64,000 nt of DNA. Origin: Xaviernesmea oryzae (GTDB lineage: Bacteria; Pseudomonadota; Alphaproteobacteria; Rhizobiales; Rhizobiaceae). The position numbers and the translations under genes were made by a program. This document shows positions 1 to 10,984 of the stretch, piece after piece. Where the stretch lies: positions 1,760,001 to 1,824,000 of the forward strand of contig NZ_FXAF01000006.1 in assembly GCF_900177415.1 (NCBI RefSeq), given 5' to 3'. The notes under the pieces were generated by a model. The model was not told the DNA's origin. It saw only the letters and a list, made by a program, of their open reading frames with translations, and did no database searches. Position 1 is the stretch's first letter, and every line of letters starts with the position of its first letter.

Positions 1-393
1 GCCGGCATGGCGATCTACGATACGATGCAGTTCATCAAGCCTGCCGTATCGACGCTGTGCATCGGCCAGGCGGCCTCCATGGGCTCGCTTCTGCTTGCCG
101 CCGGCGAGAAGGGCATGCGTTTCGCCACCCCGAACGCCCGCATCATGGTCCACCAGCCGTCGGGCGGGTTCCAGGGTCAGGCGTCGGACATCGAGCGCCA
201 TGCCCGTGACATATTGAAGATGAAAAGGCGCCTGAACGAGGTCTACGTGAAGCATACCGGCCGCACCTACGAGGAAGTCGAGAAGACCCTCGACCGCGAC
301 CACTTCATGGATGCGGACGAAGCACAGGAATGGGGCGTCATCGACAAGATCCTGACATCGCGTCTGGAAATCGAGGGCAGCTCCGGAGAATGA
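1..393 (+). CDS. clpP: ATP-dependent Clp protease proteolytic subunit ClpP (5'-truncated by window edge)
   Basis: The reading frame is open from base 1, so the start lies before the window; 130 codons of the C-terminal part are present. ClpP is the barrel-shaped cytoplasmic serine protease that degrades substrates unfolded by ClpX or ClpA. The fragment keeps the catalytic triad: Ser in QAASMGS (fragment residue 26), His in MVHQPSGG (residue 51) and Asp in LDRDHFM (residue 100). It ends with TGA at 391-393. clpX follows 285 bp downstream, the usual alphaproteobacterial arrangement. I see no terminator in the gap, so read-through into clpX is possible. Confidence 0.97.
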   Translation, partial: AGMAIYDTMQFIKPAVSTLCIGQAASMGSLLLAAGEKGMRFATPNARIMVHQPSGGFQGQASDIERHARDILKMKRRLNEVYVKHTGRTYEEVEKTLDRDHFMDADEAQEWGVIDKILTSRLEIEGSSGE

Positions 394-678
394 GGGCGGT
401 GGCGTAACCGTGGTCTCACCCCGTTGTGAGCAAAAAAGGGTTTCAAGTCCCACGGAAAACGCTATTAGTACCTATTAATGCTATGTTGAACTTTTATGAC
501 ATGGCGTACGTTTCTTTAGGGGTTTCGTTGCCGCCGATCTGCATAATGTGCCCGGATCGGTAGAGTACCCCTAGGGCAAAGCAGGCACGTGAGGCCCGTC
601 GGGCGCGCGTGCCGGCAGGCGGTAAAATGGACAGCGCCCGTTTTTGACGTGAGCGTGGAGTGCTGGAAGGAAAGTGAT

Positions 679-1956
679 ATGAGCAAAGTCAGCAGCGGCA
701 ACGGCGGCGACTCCAAGAATACCCTCTACTGCTCTTTCTGCGGAAAGAGCCAGCACGAGGTCCGGAAACTGATTGCCGGGCCGACCGTATTCATCTGCGA
801 TGAATGCGTCGAACTGTGCATGGACATCATCCGCGAAGAGAACAAGACCTCGATGGTCAAGTCCCGCGACGGCGTTCCGACGCCCCAGGACATCATCAAG
901 GTCCTCGACGAATACGTCATCGGCCAGAAGCAGGCCAAGCGCATTCTGTCGGTCGCGGTGCACAACCATTACAAGCGCCTGGCGCATGCCTCCAAGGGCG
1001 GCGACGTGGAGCTGGCGAAGTCGAACATCATGCTGGTCGGCCCGACCGGCTGCGGCAAGACCTATCTCGCCCAGACGCTCGCCCGCATCATCGACGTGCC
1101 CTTCACCATGGCTGACGCCACGACGCTGACCGAGGCCGGTTACGTCGGCGAAGACGTCGAAAACATCATCCTGAAGCTTCTCCAGGCTGCCGACTACAAT
1201 GTCGAGCGCGCCCAGCGCGGCATCGTCTATATCGACGAAGTGGACAAGATTTCCCGCAAGTCCGACAACCCGTCGATCACCCGCGACGTCTCGGGCGAGG
1301 GCGTGCAGCAGGCGCTTCTGAAGATCATGGAAGGCACGGTCGCTTCCGTGCCGCCGCAGGGCGGCCGCAAGCACCCGCAGCAGGAATTCCTGCAGGTCGA
1401 CACGACGAACATCCTGTTCATCTGCGGCGGCGCCTTCGCCGGCCTCGACAAGATCATCTCCGCCCGCGGCGAGAAGACGTCGATCGGCTTCGGCGCGACC
1501 GTCAAGGCGCAGGACGAGCGCCGCGTCGGCGAAGTGCTGCGCGAGCTGGAGCCGGAGGACCTGGTGAAGTTCGGGCTCATCCCGGAATTCATCGGCCGTC
1601 TGCCGGTCCTGGCGACGCTGGAGGACCTTGACGAGGATGCTCTGATCCAGATCCTCTCGGAGCCCAAGAACGCGCTTGTCAAGCAGTACCAGCGCCTGTT
1701 CGAGATGGAAGACGTGGACCTGACCTTCCACGAGGACGCGCTGCGCGAGATCGCCAAGAAGGCGATCGTCCGCAAGACCGGCGCGCGCGGCCTGCGTTCG
1801 ATCATGGAAAAGATCCTGCTCGACACCATGTTCGAGCTTCCGGCGCTGGAAGGCGTGCGCGAAGTGGTCATTTCCGAGGACGTGGTCCGCGGCACCGCGC
1901 GTCCGCTCTACATCTACGCCGACCGGCAGGAAGAGAAGGCCAACGTTTCGGCCTGA
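679..1956 (+). CDS. clpX: ATP-dependent Clp protease ATP-binding subunit ClpX
   Basis: AAA+ unfoldase that recognises tagged or specific substrates and feeds them to ClpP. The 425-residue length is normal for the family. The N-terminal zinc-binding domain has C18, C21, C40 and C43 (CSFC...CDEC). Walker A is GPTGCGKT at about 121-128, Walker B is [10 protein letters not shown], the IGFGA ClpP-docking loop is intact, and the sensor-II region [11 protein letters not shown] is present. The frame stays open upstream to a weak start at 589, but ATG 679 is chosen because a GGAAGG ribosome site lies at 665-670 and the protein then begins [10 protein letters not shown], as in rhizobial ClpX. A terminator follows at 1983-2008. 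Confidence 0.97.
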   Translation: MSKVSSGNGGDSKNTLYCSFCGKSQHEVRKLIAGPTVFICDECVELCMDIIREENKTSMVKSRDGVPTPQDIIKVLDEYVIGQKQAKRILSVAVHNHYKRLAHASKGGDVELAKSNIMLVGPTGCGKTYLAQTLARIIDVPFTMADATTLTEAGYVGEDVENIILKLLQAADYNVERAQRGIVYIDEVDKISRKSDNPSITRDVSGEGVQQALLKIMEGTVASVPPQGGRKHPQQEFLQVDTTNILFICGGAFAGLDKIISARGEKTSIGFGATVKAQDERRVGEVLRELEPEDLVKFGLIPEFIGRLPVLATLEDLDEDALIQILSEPKNALVKQYQRLFEMEDVDLTFHEDALREIAKKAIVRKTGARGLRSIMEKILLDTMFELPALEGVREVVISEDVVRGTARPLYIYADRQEEKANVSA

Positions 1957-1982
1957 TCGTCTCCGCCACGGATGTCGTTCTG

Positions 1983-2008
1983 AAGAGGCCCCCGATGGGG
2001 CCTCTTTT
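1983..2008 (+). terminator. Rho-independent terminator after clpX
   Basis: A perfect 10-bp stem (AAGAGGCCCC paired with GGGGCCTCTT) with a CGAT loop, ending in a short T run. It lies 26 bp after the clpX stop and ends the clpP-clpX unit. Confidence 0.9.
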
Positions 2009-2362
2009 CATGCCGGCATCCGGTCTTGCTTTTTTTGCTTATTCCACCATTTTCGCTTCGCGAAGAGTTGCGCCGCGTTCATCTTGCATTAGAAGCTGTG
2101 CGGGAAGATCATAGTCATGCCGGCTGCTTCGCCTGCTTCTGGTGCAGGTCCGCATCGCCGGCAATCGCGTCCCGTGTGCCTTGGCGTTCTGCATGAAGCG
2201 TTGTGAACACGCTTTGTAATACCACTGTCACAAAGCTTTCGCGGCGGCGGCCTTGCAAGGCTTGAAATCAATTTTCAAAAACTCCACTTTGGGCGGGAGT
2301 GAAGTGCCTGGGTCATCGGCCCGGGACGTATCCCGGAAACGGGACGATGGAAAGGAAATGAA
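2009..2362. other. clpX-lon intergenic region
   Basis: 354 bp between the clpX terminator and lon. No convincing coding sequence: the short minus-strand frame at 2089-2271 has no recognisable content. The lon promoter must lie here, but I could not assign -35/-10 or heat-shock sigma elements with confidence. A small hairpin, CGGGA-CGTA-TCCCG, lies at 2322-2335, just before the lon ribosome site. Confidence 0.6.
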
Positions 2363-4783
<2,421 letters not shown>

Positions 4784-4825
4784 TCGATGGGGCCTTTTGG
4801 TTATGCCAAATTGACACCATCCACG

Positions 4826-4855
4826 AAAAAAGCCGGCTTTCTGCCGGCTTTTTTT
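4826..4855. terminator. Terminator between lon and hupB (symmetric)
   Basis: GCCGGC-TTTCT-GCCGGC stem-loop flanked by an A6 run on the left and a T7 run on the right, 43 bp after the lon stop. The symmetry would let it act on both strands. Confidence 0.93.
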
Positions 4856-4985
4856 GTGAAAACTAACGCATCCCCCTTGTTTTTCAGGCGATTGCGGAGC
4901 TTTTGGGTTGCCAAGGCACGACACCAAATTATTGTCGAGCCCGAAATACATGAGTCGTTCCAAAACCGTTGAAAGGGGTGGAAAC

Positions 4986-5261
4986 ATGAACAAGAACGAG
5001 CTGGTATCCGCAGTGGCCGAAAAAGCCGGCCTCTCCAAGGCTGATGCCGCATCTGCCGTGGATGCCGTTTTCGAGACTGTACAGGGTGAACTGAAGAAGG
5101 GTGGCGATATTCGTCTTGCCGGTTTCGGCAGCTTCTCCGTTTCCCGCCGTGAAGCGTCCAAGGGTCGCAACCCCTCGACCGGCGCTGAAGTTGACATCCC
5201 GGCCCGCAACGTGCCGAAGTTCTCGGCCGGCAAGGGCCTGAAGGACGCTGTCAACAGCTAA
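4986..5261 (+). CDS. hupB: HU-type DNA-binding protein
   Basis: Histone-like nucleoid protein that bends and compacts DNA as a dimer. 91 residues starting MNKNELVSAVAEKAG, the usual HU length and N-terminus. The signature region GFGSFSVSRREASKGRNP and the flexible DNA-binding arm GRNPSTGAEVDIPARN are intact. A longer in-frame start at 4908 exists but is rejected: ATG 4986 has the purine-rich site AAAGGGGTGG immediately upstream and gives the canonical HU N-terminus. The lon-hupB order is conserved in many proteobacteria. A terminator follows at 5296-5324. Confidence 0.97.
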   Translation: MNKNELVSAVAEKAGLSKADAASAVDAVFETVQGELKKGGDIRLAGFGSFSVSRREASKGRNPSTGAEVDIPARNVPKFSAGKGLKDAVNS

Positions 5262-5295
5262 GGCGGGTGCCTTCGGGCAACCTGTGACACTCGAA

Positions 5296-5324
5296 AGGCT
5301 CGGGCAAGCGCCCCGGGCCTTTTT
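5296..5324 (+). terminator. Rho-independent terminator after hupB
   Basis: Nine-bp stem AGGCTCGGG / CCCGGGCCT with one G-U pair and a 7-nt loop, followed by TTTTT. It lies 34 bp after the hupB stop. Confidence 0.9.
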
Positions 5325-5391
5325 CATTTCCGGCAGAATGTTCCGGACTTTTGCTCCTGGCCGAGCAGGCCACCGCCCTAACGTGTGAAAA

Positions 5392-5409
5392 CTGTCATCC
5401 GCCTGTCAT
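5392..5409 (+). promoter_or_regulatory. PHO box (PhoB binding site)
   Basis: Two perfect CTGTCAT repeats (5392-5398 and 5403-5409) separated by CCGC give the 11-bp phasing of the PhoB consensus known from E. coli and Sinorhizobium meliloti. The site ends 48 bp before the start of the phytase-like gene, so that gene is probably induced under phosphate starvation. No clear -10 hexamer was recognised. A hairpin GTGGCT-CAAA-AGCCAC follows at 5414-5429. Confidence 0.82.
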
Positions 5410-5457
5410 GCCCGTGGCTCAAAAGCCACCCGTGGTTTCATGGCCAGGAGGGCTCCT

Positions 5458-7650
5458 ATGACATTCCGTATTCACGCCGCGCTGACGGCGGCGCTTCTCG
5501 CATCGGCCGCGGCGCCTGCCGGCGCAGAGCAGGTCTTCAACCGCATCGCATCCTTCCCCGTCGCCAATAATCTTCCCGCCGGCAAGGACAAGCTCACCAC
5601 CACTTCTGCCGAGATCGTCACCGCCAGCGAGGACGGCAATACGCTCATCTATTCCGACAGCCCGCTCGGTGCGATCGGCTTTATCGACATCACCGATCCC
5701 AGGGCTCCGAAGGCGCTTGGCGCCCTCACGTTCGATGGCGAGCCGACCTCCGTCGCCTCCGCCGGTTCCAAGGTTCTCGCCGCCGTCAACACAAGCGAAA
5801 GCAAGACCAAGCCCTCCGGCGTCCTCGCCGTCGTCGATCTCGCCACGAAGAAAGTGGACCTCACCTGCGATCTCGGCGGCCAGCCGGATTCGATCGCCGT
5901 TTCCAAGGACAAGACCTTTGCGGCGATCGCCATCGAGAACGAACGTGACGAGGACGTGAACGACGGTGCCCTCCCGCAGATGCCGGCGGGCGACCTCGTC
6001 ATCGTCTCCCTGAAGGACGGCACCGCCGATTGCGCTTCCATAAAGCACGTCGCGCTGACCGGGATTGCCGAAGTCGCGCCCGAGGATCCGGAACCGGAAT
6101 TCGTCGCCATCAACGACGCCGGCGAGATCGCCGTCACGCTGCAGGAGAACAACCATGTCGCCATCGTCGACGGCAAGACGGCCAAGGTCGTGGGCCACTT
6201 CTCTGCCGGCAAGGCCGATCTGGAAGGCATCGACAACAAGACTAACGGCCAGCTCTCATTCACCGGCAAGGCCGAAGGCGTGGTCCGCGAGCCGGACGCC
6301 ATCAAGTGGCTCGACGACAACCGTCTCATTGTAGCCAACGAAGGCGACTGGAAGGGCGGCTCGCGCGGCTTCACCATCTTCGACCGCACCGGCAAGGTTC
6401 TCCATGAAGCCGGCGCCTCGCTGGAACGCGAGATTGCCCGCATCGGCCATTTTCCGGAACACCGCGCCAAATCCAAGGGCATCGAGCCCGAGGGCATGGA
6501 ATTTGCGAGTTTCAACGGCCAGAACTACGTCTTCATCCTGTCCGAGCGCGCCTCGGTCGTCGGCGTCTACAAGGATACGGGCGCGGAGCCCGAACTTGTC
6601 CAGCTCCTGCCGTCGGGCGTTTCGCCGGAAGGGGCGGTCGCCATTCCCGGCCGCAACCTGTTCGCCACCGCCAACGAAGTCGATCTCGGCGAGGACGGCG
6701 GAGCCCGCTCGCATGTGATGATCTACGAGCTTGCGGAAGGTCAGCCGAACTACCCGACGCTCGTTTCCAACGATATCGACGGCAACGTGCTCGGCTGGGG
6801 CGCGCTTTCCGGCCTGGTCGGCGATGCGGAGAAGGACGGTATCCTCCATGCCGTCAGCGATAGCGTCTACGGCATGCAGCCGTCGATCTTCACCATCGAC
6901 ACCACCAGGAAGCCGGCCGAGATCACCGGCGTGGTGCGCGTGACCCGCAACGGCCAGGCGGCCCAGAAGCTCGATATCGAAGGCATCGCGCTGGACGGCA
7001 AGGGCGGCTTCTGGCTCGCCTCCGAAGGCGACTCCGCCAAGCTCGTCGGCCACGGTCTCTACAACGTCAACGCCAAGGGCGAGATCAAGGCCGAGATCGG
7101 CCTGCCGGCCGAGCTGCTCGCGGGCGAGACCCGCTACGGTTTCGAAGGCATCACGACCGTCGGCTCCGGCGACGACCTGACGCTCTGGATGGCAATCCAG
7201 CGCGAATGGAAGGACGATCCGAAAGGCACCGTGAAGCTCGTTTCCTACAAGCCGAAGACCAAGGAATGGGGCGCCGTCCGTTATCCGATCGAGAAGGCCG
7301 ATGCCGGCTGGGTCGGCCTCTCGGAAATCACCGCTTACGGCGATCACGTCTATCTGGTCGAACGCGACAACCAGCTCGGCGACAATGCCAAGCTGAAGAA
7401 GCTCTATCGCGTCGCGATCGCCGATCTGAAGCCGGGCAAGCTCGGCGGCGAGCTGCCGCTCGTGAAGAAGGAAGAAGTCCACGACTTCATCGCCGATCTG
7501 AAGCAGACCAACGGCTATGTGGCCGACAAGCTCGAAGGCTTCGCTTTCGACAAGTCGGGCAAGGCCTTCGCGGTGACGGACAACGACGGCGTGGACGATT
7601 CCTCCGGCGAAACGCTGTTCTTCCCGGTCGAGCTGAAGGCGATCAACTAA
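5458..7650 (+). CDS. Secreted esterase-like/phytase-family protein
   Basis: 730-residue exported protein. The N-terminus (MTFRIHAALTAALLASAAAP...GA|EQ) is a classical signal peptide cleaved near residue 23. The first ~380 residues contain propeller-like repeats (FIDITDPRAPKALG; YVFILSERASVVGVYKD; VSPEGAVAIPGRNLFATANE). The C-terminal half carries the phytase-like/esterase-like region (DIEGIALDGKGGFWLASEGD; LEGFAFDKSGKAFAVTDNDGV). ATG 5458 is preferred over an upstream start at 5440 because of the AGGAGGG site at 5446-5452. The PHO box upstream points to organic-phosphate scavenging in the periplasm or outside the cell. The substrate is not established from sequence. A strong hairpin follows the stop. 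Confidence 0.85.
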   Translation: MTFRIHAALTAALLASAAAPAGAEQVFNRIASFPVANNLPAGKDKLTTTSAEIVTASEDGNTLIYSDSPLGAIGFIDITDPRAPKALGALTFDGEPTSVASAGSKVLAAVNTSESKTKPSGVLAVVDLATKKVDLTCDLGGQPDSIAVSKDKTFAAIAIENERDEDVNDGALPQMPAGDLVIVSLKDGTADCASIKHVALTGIAEVAPEDPEPEFVAINDAGEIAVTLQENNHVAIVDGKTAKVVGHFSAGKADLEGIDNKTNGQLSFTGKAEGVVREPDAIKWLDDNRLIVANEGDWKGGSRGFTIFDRTGKVLHEAGASLEREIARIGHFPEHRAKSKGIEPEGMEFASFNGQNYVFILSERASVVGVYKDTGAEPELVQLLPSGVSPEGAVAIPGRNLFATANEVDLGEDGGARSHVMIYELAEGQPNYPTLVSNDIDGNVLGWGALSGLVGDAEKDGILHAVSDSVYGMQPSIFTIDTTRKPAEITGVVRVTRNGQAAQKLDIEGIALDGKGGFWLASEGDSAKLVGHGLYNVNAKGEIKAEIGLPAELLAGETRYGFEGITTVGSGDDLTLWMAIQREWKDDPKGTVKLVSYKPKTKEWGAVRYPIEKADAGWVGLSEITAYGDHVYLVERDNQLGDNAKLKKLYRVAIADLKPGKLGGELPLVKKEEVHDFIADLKQTNGYVADKLEGFAFDKSGKAFAVTDNDGVDDSSGETLFFPVELKAIN

Positions 7651-7669
7651 GGCTGGCACGAACTGAAAC

Positions 7670-7699
7670 GCAGAGGCCGGGGATGCCCGGCCTCTGCTT
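7670..7699 (+). terminator. Terminator-like hairpin after the phytase-family gene
   Basis: Perfect 12-bp stem GCAGAGGCCGGG / CCCGGCCTCTGC with a GATG loop, 19 bp after the stop. The T tail is poor (TT), so efficiency is uncertain. Confidence 0.75.
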
Positions 7700-7719
7700 G
7701 ATGACAAATTCTTGCTCGG

Positions 7720-7796
7720 CGTCATCCTCGGCCTTGTGCCGAGGATCTATAAACGTCAACGGTTTGCAGATGCTCGGGACGGGCCTGAGCATGACG
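7720..7796. repeat. Imperfect intergenic palindrome (REP/RIME-like)
   Basis: The ends CGTCATCCTCGG... and ...CCTGAGCATGACG are imperfect inverted copies about 27 bp long around a central AAACGTCAACGG segment. It lies between two convergent genes. The form matches abundant rhizobial intergenic elements I recall (TCATCCTCGGGCTTG...), but only one copy is visible here, so copy number cannot be shown. Confidence 0.55.
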
Positions 7797-7846
7797 AAAG
7801 AAGGGTTGCGGCCTCAGTTGTGAATGGGTCCGATGCCTGCAGATTC

Positions 7847-8623
7847 TCAATCGAGCAATGCTGCTATATGCCGGCCCAATTCGTCCGCGACATCGCGGAC
7901 CTCGTCCTGGCGGGTACGCCAATCGTCGTTGACCATGCCCAGATAGGCTTCCCGGGCATGGGCGATCGATGCGCCGGCCGCGGCAGGCAAGCGCTCGACG
8001 GCCCATTCGGCCGCGACGTCCTTGGGAACGAAGTCGCCCGTCGCCAGCGTCCGCCACATCCGTGTGAGGGTCAGCAGGACATTGCGTTCGTCCCCCGTGA
8101 GCGTGCCGAGCAGCGCCGGGAGCGCTGCCCCGATAGCGCGGCGTATGTCCGCCTCCGGGATAAGCGGGAGGAGCTCGTGGGGATCGGGGCCGATCAACGG
8201 CTTTGCTTCCCGCCGTGCCTGGGCCAGCAAGAGCGTGAACTCCGGGTCGGATGCGGGGGCGGGCACGATCCCGGCTTCGAATTCGTCCCGCAGCCATTCG
8301 CCATAAACGAACTCGCTGCGAGCGGGAAAGAGCGCTGCGGAAAGATCGGCACGGCGGAAGATGATCAGTTCCAGAGGGCGCCGGTTACGGGTTTTGCGCG
8401 GATCCCCCGAAATCTTCATCAACGCGCTCACCAGGCGCGTCCGCATTTCATGCGTCGTCGGCGCCTCTACGACCACAAGCAGATCCACGTCGCTCTGCGG
8501 ACGCAAGCCGCCCGCTACCGCCGAGCCGTGGAGATAGGCCGCTACGATCGCGTCCCCGAGGCATTGCCGGGCGGCCAGCAATGCCTGTTCCGCTTCGACG
8601 GGCGGTTTCGCAATCTCGTCCAT
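7847..8623 (-). CDS. AadA-type aminoglycoside (3'') nucleotidyltransferase
   Basis: 258 residues, close to ANT(3'')-I/AadA enzymes, which adenylylate streptomycin and spectinomycin. The nucleotidyltransferase signature LHGSAVAGGLRPQSDVDLL (about residues 29-47) contains the GS and DxD metal-binding motif. The C-terminal helical region (GDERNVLLTLTRMWRTLATG; DVAAEWAVERLP) also matches the family. The frame runs up to 8689, but ATG 8623 (MDEIAKPP) gives the normal distance to the GS motif. It is not in an integron-like setting; codon use resembles its neighbours, so it looks like a resident chromosomal gene. Activity on antibiotics is inferred only. Convergent with the phytase-family gene. Confidence 0.85.
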   Translation of the reverse strand: MDEIAKPPVEAEQALLAARQCLGDAIVAAYLHGSAVAGGLRPQSDVDLLVVVEAPTTHEMRTRLVSALMKISGDPRKTRNRRPLELIIFRRADLSAALFPARSEFVYGEWLRDEFEAGIVPAPASDPEFTLLLAQARREAKPLIGPDPHELLPLIPEADIRRAIGAALPALLGTLTGDERNVLLTLTRMWRTLATGDFVPKDVAAEWAVERLPAAAGASIAHAREAYLGMVNDDWRTRQDEVRDVADELGRHIAALLD

Positions 8624-8669
8624 GGTTCCGAATGCTCCGGCTTTTGTCTCCATGCGGATCGTGGAACTC

Positions 8670-9656
8670 CTACCAGCGCTGATGCACATGCGGGGCGATC
8701 AGCCGCGCATAGATTTCCTTCGCCGCCGTCATCACGTCACCGGAAAGGGCGGCAAGGTCGGCTGCCGCCGCATTGCCTTTCGCCTGCGCCGCGTTGCGGG
8801 CGCCGGGGATGACGACCGTGACCGCCTCGTTCATCAGGATCCATTTGAGCGCGAAGGCGGCCATGGAGGCGCCTGCCGGCACCAGCTTGCGGACTTCCTC
8901 GACCGCCTCGAGGCCGACCTCGAACGGCACGCCGGCAAAGGTCTCGCCGACATCGAACGCCTCGCCGTGCCGGTTGAAGTTGCGGTGGTCGTCCATGGCG
9001 AAGGCCGTGTCGCGGGTGATCTTGCCGGAGAGCAGGCCGCTTGCCAGCGGCACGCGCACGATCACGGCGACGTTCTTGCGCTTCGCTTCCTTGAAGAACA
9101 GGTCGGCCGGGCGCTGGCGGAAGATGTTGTAGATGATCTGGATGCTGACGACATCGGGATATTCGATCGCCTTCAGCGCTTCCTCCACCTTCTCGACGCT
9201 GACGCCGTAGTTCCTGATCTTGCCGGCCCGCCGAAGATCGTCCAGCGCGCCGAACACATCCGGGCGGTAGAGGACTTCCGTCGGCGGGCAGTGCAGCTGT
9301 ACGAGATCGAGGCTGTCGACTTCGAGGTTCCTGAGGCTGCGGTCGACGAAGGTTTCGAGATTGGCTTTTGTATAGCCGTCGGCGACATGCGGGCTCAAGC
9401 GCCGGCCGGCCTTGGTGGCGACCATGGGACGGGCACCGCCGCGGGATTTCAGCACGCCGGCGATGATCTTTTCCGAGCGGCCGTCGCCGTAGACATCGGC
9501 GGTGTCGATGAAGGTGACGCCGGCATCGAGCGCCGCTTCCAGCGCGGCCCGGCCGTCCGCCTCGCTGACATCGCCCCAGGCGCCGCCGATCTGCCAGGCA
9601 CCGAAGCCGATCTCGCTGACGGTGAAGGAAGTGCGTCCGAACGCGTGCTGTCTCAT
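8670..9656 (-). CDS. Aldo/keto reductase
   Basis: 328-residue NAD(P)H-dependent TIM-barrel oxidoreductase. The catalytic tetrad is visible: Asp and Tyr in DTADVYG, Lys in VATKAG and His in LVQLHCPP. The family N-terminus IGFGAWQIGGAWG is also present. ATG 9656 is chosen because GGAGGA lies just upstream on the minus strand; the open frame to 9734 has no such support. It lies 46 bp upstream-to-downstream from the AadA-like gene on the same strand and could be co-transcribed with it. The substrate cannot be named. Confidence 0.92.
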   Translation of the reverse strand: MRQHAFGRTSFTVSEIGFGAWQIGGAWGDVSEADGRAALEAALDAGVTFIDTADVYGDGRSEKIIAGVLKSRGGARPMVATKAGRRLSPHVADGYTKANLETFVDRSLRNLEVDSLDLVQLHCPPTEVLYRPDVFGALDDLRRAGKIRNYGVSVEKVEEALKAIEYPDVVSIQIIYNIFRQRPADLFFKEAKRKNVAVIVRVPLASGLLSGKITRDTAFAMDDHRNFNRHGEAFDVGETFAGVPFEVGLEAVEEVRKLVPAGASMAAFALKWILMNEAVTVVIPGARNAAQAKGNAAAADLAALSGDVMTAAKEIYARLIAPHVHQRW

Positions 9657-9751
9657 GATGTCCTCCGATCTATCCACAGGCGGCGCTTCCGCCTTGCCCG
9701 GCATTTGCCTAAAACACATGCTCAAGCTGGGCAATCAAAACAAGCGAATCG

Positions 9752-10984
9752 ATGACGTCCTTCCGTTTCATTCACGCCGCTGACCTGCACCTCGGCAGCC
9801 CCTTCCAGGGGCTGGCGCTGAAGGATGCGGCGATCGCGGAACTCTTCATCGAGGCGAGCCGCAAGGCCTTTTCGGCATTGGTGGACCAGGCGGTCGAGCG
9901 CGGGGTAGATTTCTTCATCGTCGCGGGCGACGTTTATGACGGCGACTGGAAGGACAACAAGATCGGCCTGTTCTTCAACCGCGAAGTGGCGCGGCTGGAG
10001 CGCGCCGGCATCCCGGTCTTCCTGCTGAAGGGCAATCACGACGCCGAAAGCGTCATCACCAAGACCATCACCCTGCCGAGGAACGTCAGCGAGTTCCCGG
10101 TCGCCAGGCCCGGCACGTTCAAGCTGGAGCATCTGAAGGTGGCGCTGCACGGCCAGGGCTTTGCCGAACGCTCGGCGAGCGAAAACCTGGCGCTGGCCTA
10201 TCCGAAGCCGGAGGCCGGCTGGTTCAACATCGGCGTGCTGCATACCTCGCTCACCGGCCGGGAACCGCATGCGCCCTATGCGCCGTGCTCGGTCGAGGAC
10301 CTGCGCTCGCGCGGCTACGATTACTGGGCGCTCGGCCACGTGCATGATTTCGAGATCGTCGCCGAGGACCCGCTGGTGGTTTTCCCCGGCAACCTGCAGG
10401 GCCGCTCGATCCGCGAGCAGGGGGCGAAGGGCGCGGTCCTTGTGACGGTCGAGGACGGCCGCGTGACCCACGAACGGATCATCACCGACAGCGCCCGGTT
10501 CGCCGAACTCGCCGTCGCGGTCGAGCCGGACGACGATATCCCGGCCATTCTGCGCCGGCTGGAAGATGCGCTGGAGGCGGTCGCCGAGAAGATGGAAGGC
10601 CGGCCGCTGGCGCTGCGCATCCGGCTCGGCGGCAGGAGCCGCTTCCGCAAGGAACTGATGGCGCGCGCCGACGACTTCCGCGACGAGGTACAGGCCGCCT
10701 GCCACCGCTGCCACGAGGATATCTGGCTCGAGAAGCTGGACGTGCGGGTGGAGCCGGAAACGGGTGGGATCGCGGCATCGGCGGATATGCTCGGCCTCGA
10801 AGGACTGATCCCGATGGGGGGCTTTCCGCCGGAACTGCTGTCGGACGCCGAGGCCAGGATCGCCGAGATCGCCGCCCGCCTGCCGGGTGGCACCGGCGCC
10901 GGCGAACTGGTGCTCGGTGACGATGCGGAAGCGCTGCTCGAGGAAGCGCGCGACCTCCTGCTCTCGCGGGCGGCGAGGGGCTGA
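9752..10984 (+). CDS. DNA repair exonuclease, SbcD/Mre11-like metallophosphoesterase
   Basis: 410 residues. The calcineurin-like phosphoesterase motifs are in order: FIHAADLHLGSP (D, H), VAGDVYDGDW (GD), LLKGNHDAE (GNHD), HTSLTGREPHAP and ALGHVHDF (GHxH), so the two-metal site is intact in the first ~230 residues. The C-terminal ~180 residues would cap or bind the partner ATPase. The stop overlaps the start of the next gene (TGATG), indicating translational coupling, as in SbcCD and YhaO/YhaN pairs. Inferred role: processing DNA ends or hairpins together with the downstream ATPase. Confidence 0.9.
   Translation: MTSFRFIHAADLHLGSPFQGLALKDAAIAELFIEASRKAFSALVDQAVERGVDFFIVAGDVYDGDWKDNKIGLFFNREVARLERAGIPVFLLKGNHDAESVITKTITLPRNVSEFPVARPGTFKLEHLKVALHGQGFAERSASENLALAYPKPEAGWFNIGVLHTSLTGREPHAPYAPCSVEDLRSRGYDYWALGHVHDFEIVAEDPLVVFPGNLQGRSIREQGAKGAVLVTVEDGRVTHERIITDSARFAELAVAVEPDDDIPAILRRLEDALEAVAEKMEGRPLALRIRLGGRSRFRKELMARADDFRDEVQAACHRCHEDIWLEKLDVRVEPETGGIAASADMLGLEGLIPMGGFPPELLSDAEARIAEIAARLPGGTGAGELVLGDDAEALLEEARDLLLSRAARG

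Noticed and set aside
2089..2271. 60-codon minus-strand frame between clpX and lon
   Set aside because: No ribosome site, no family resemblance; lies in the lon leader region.
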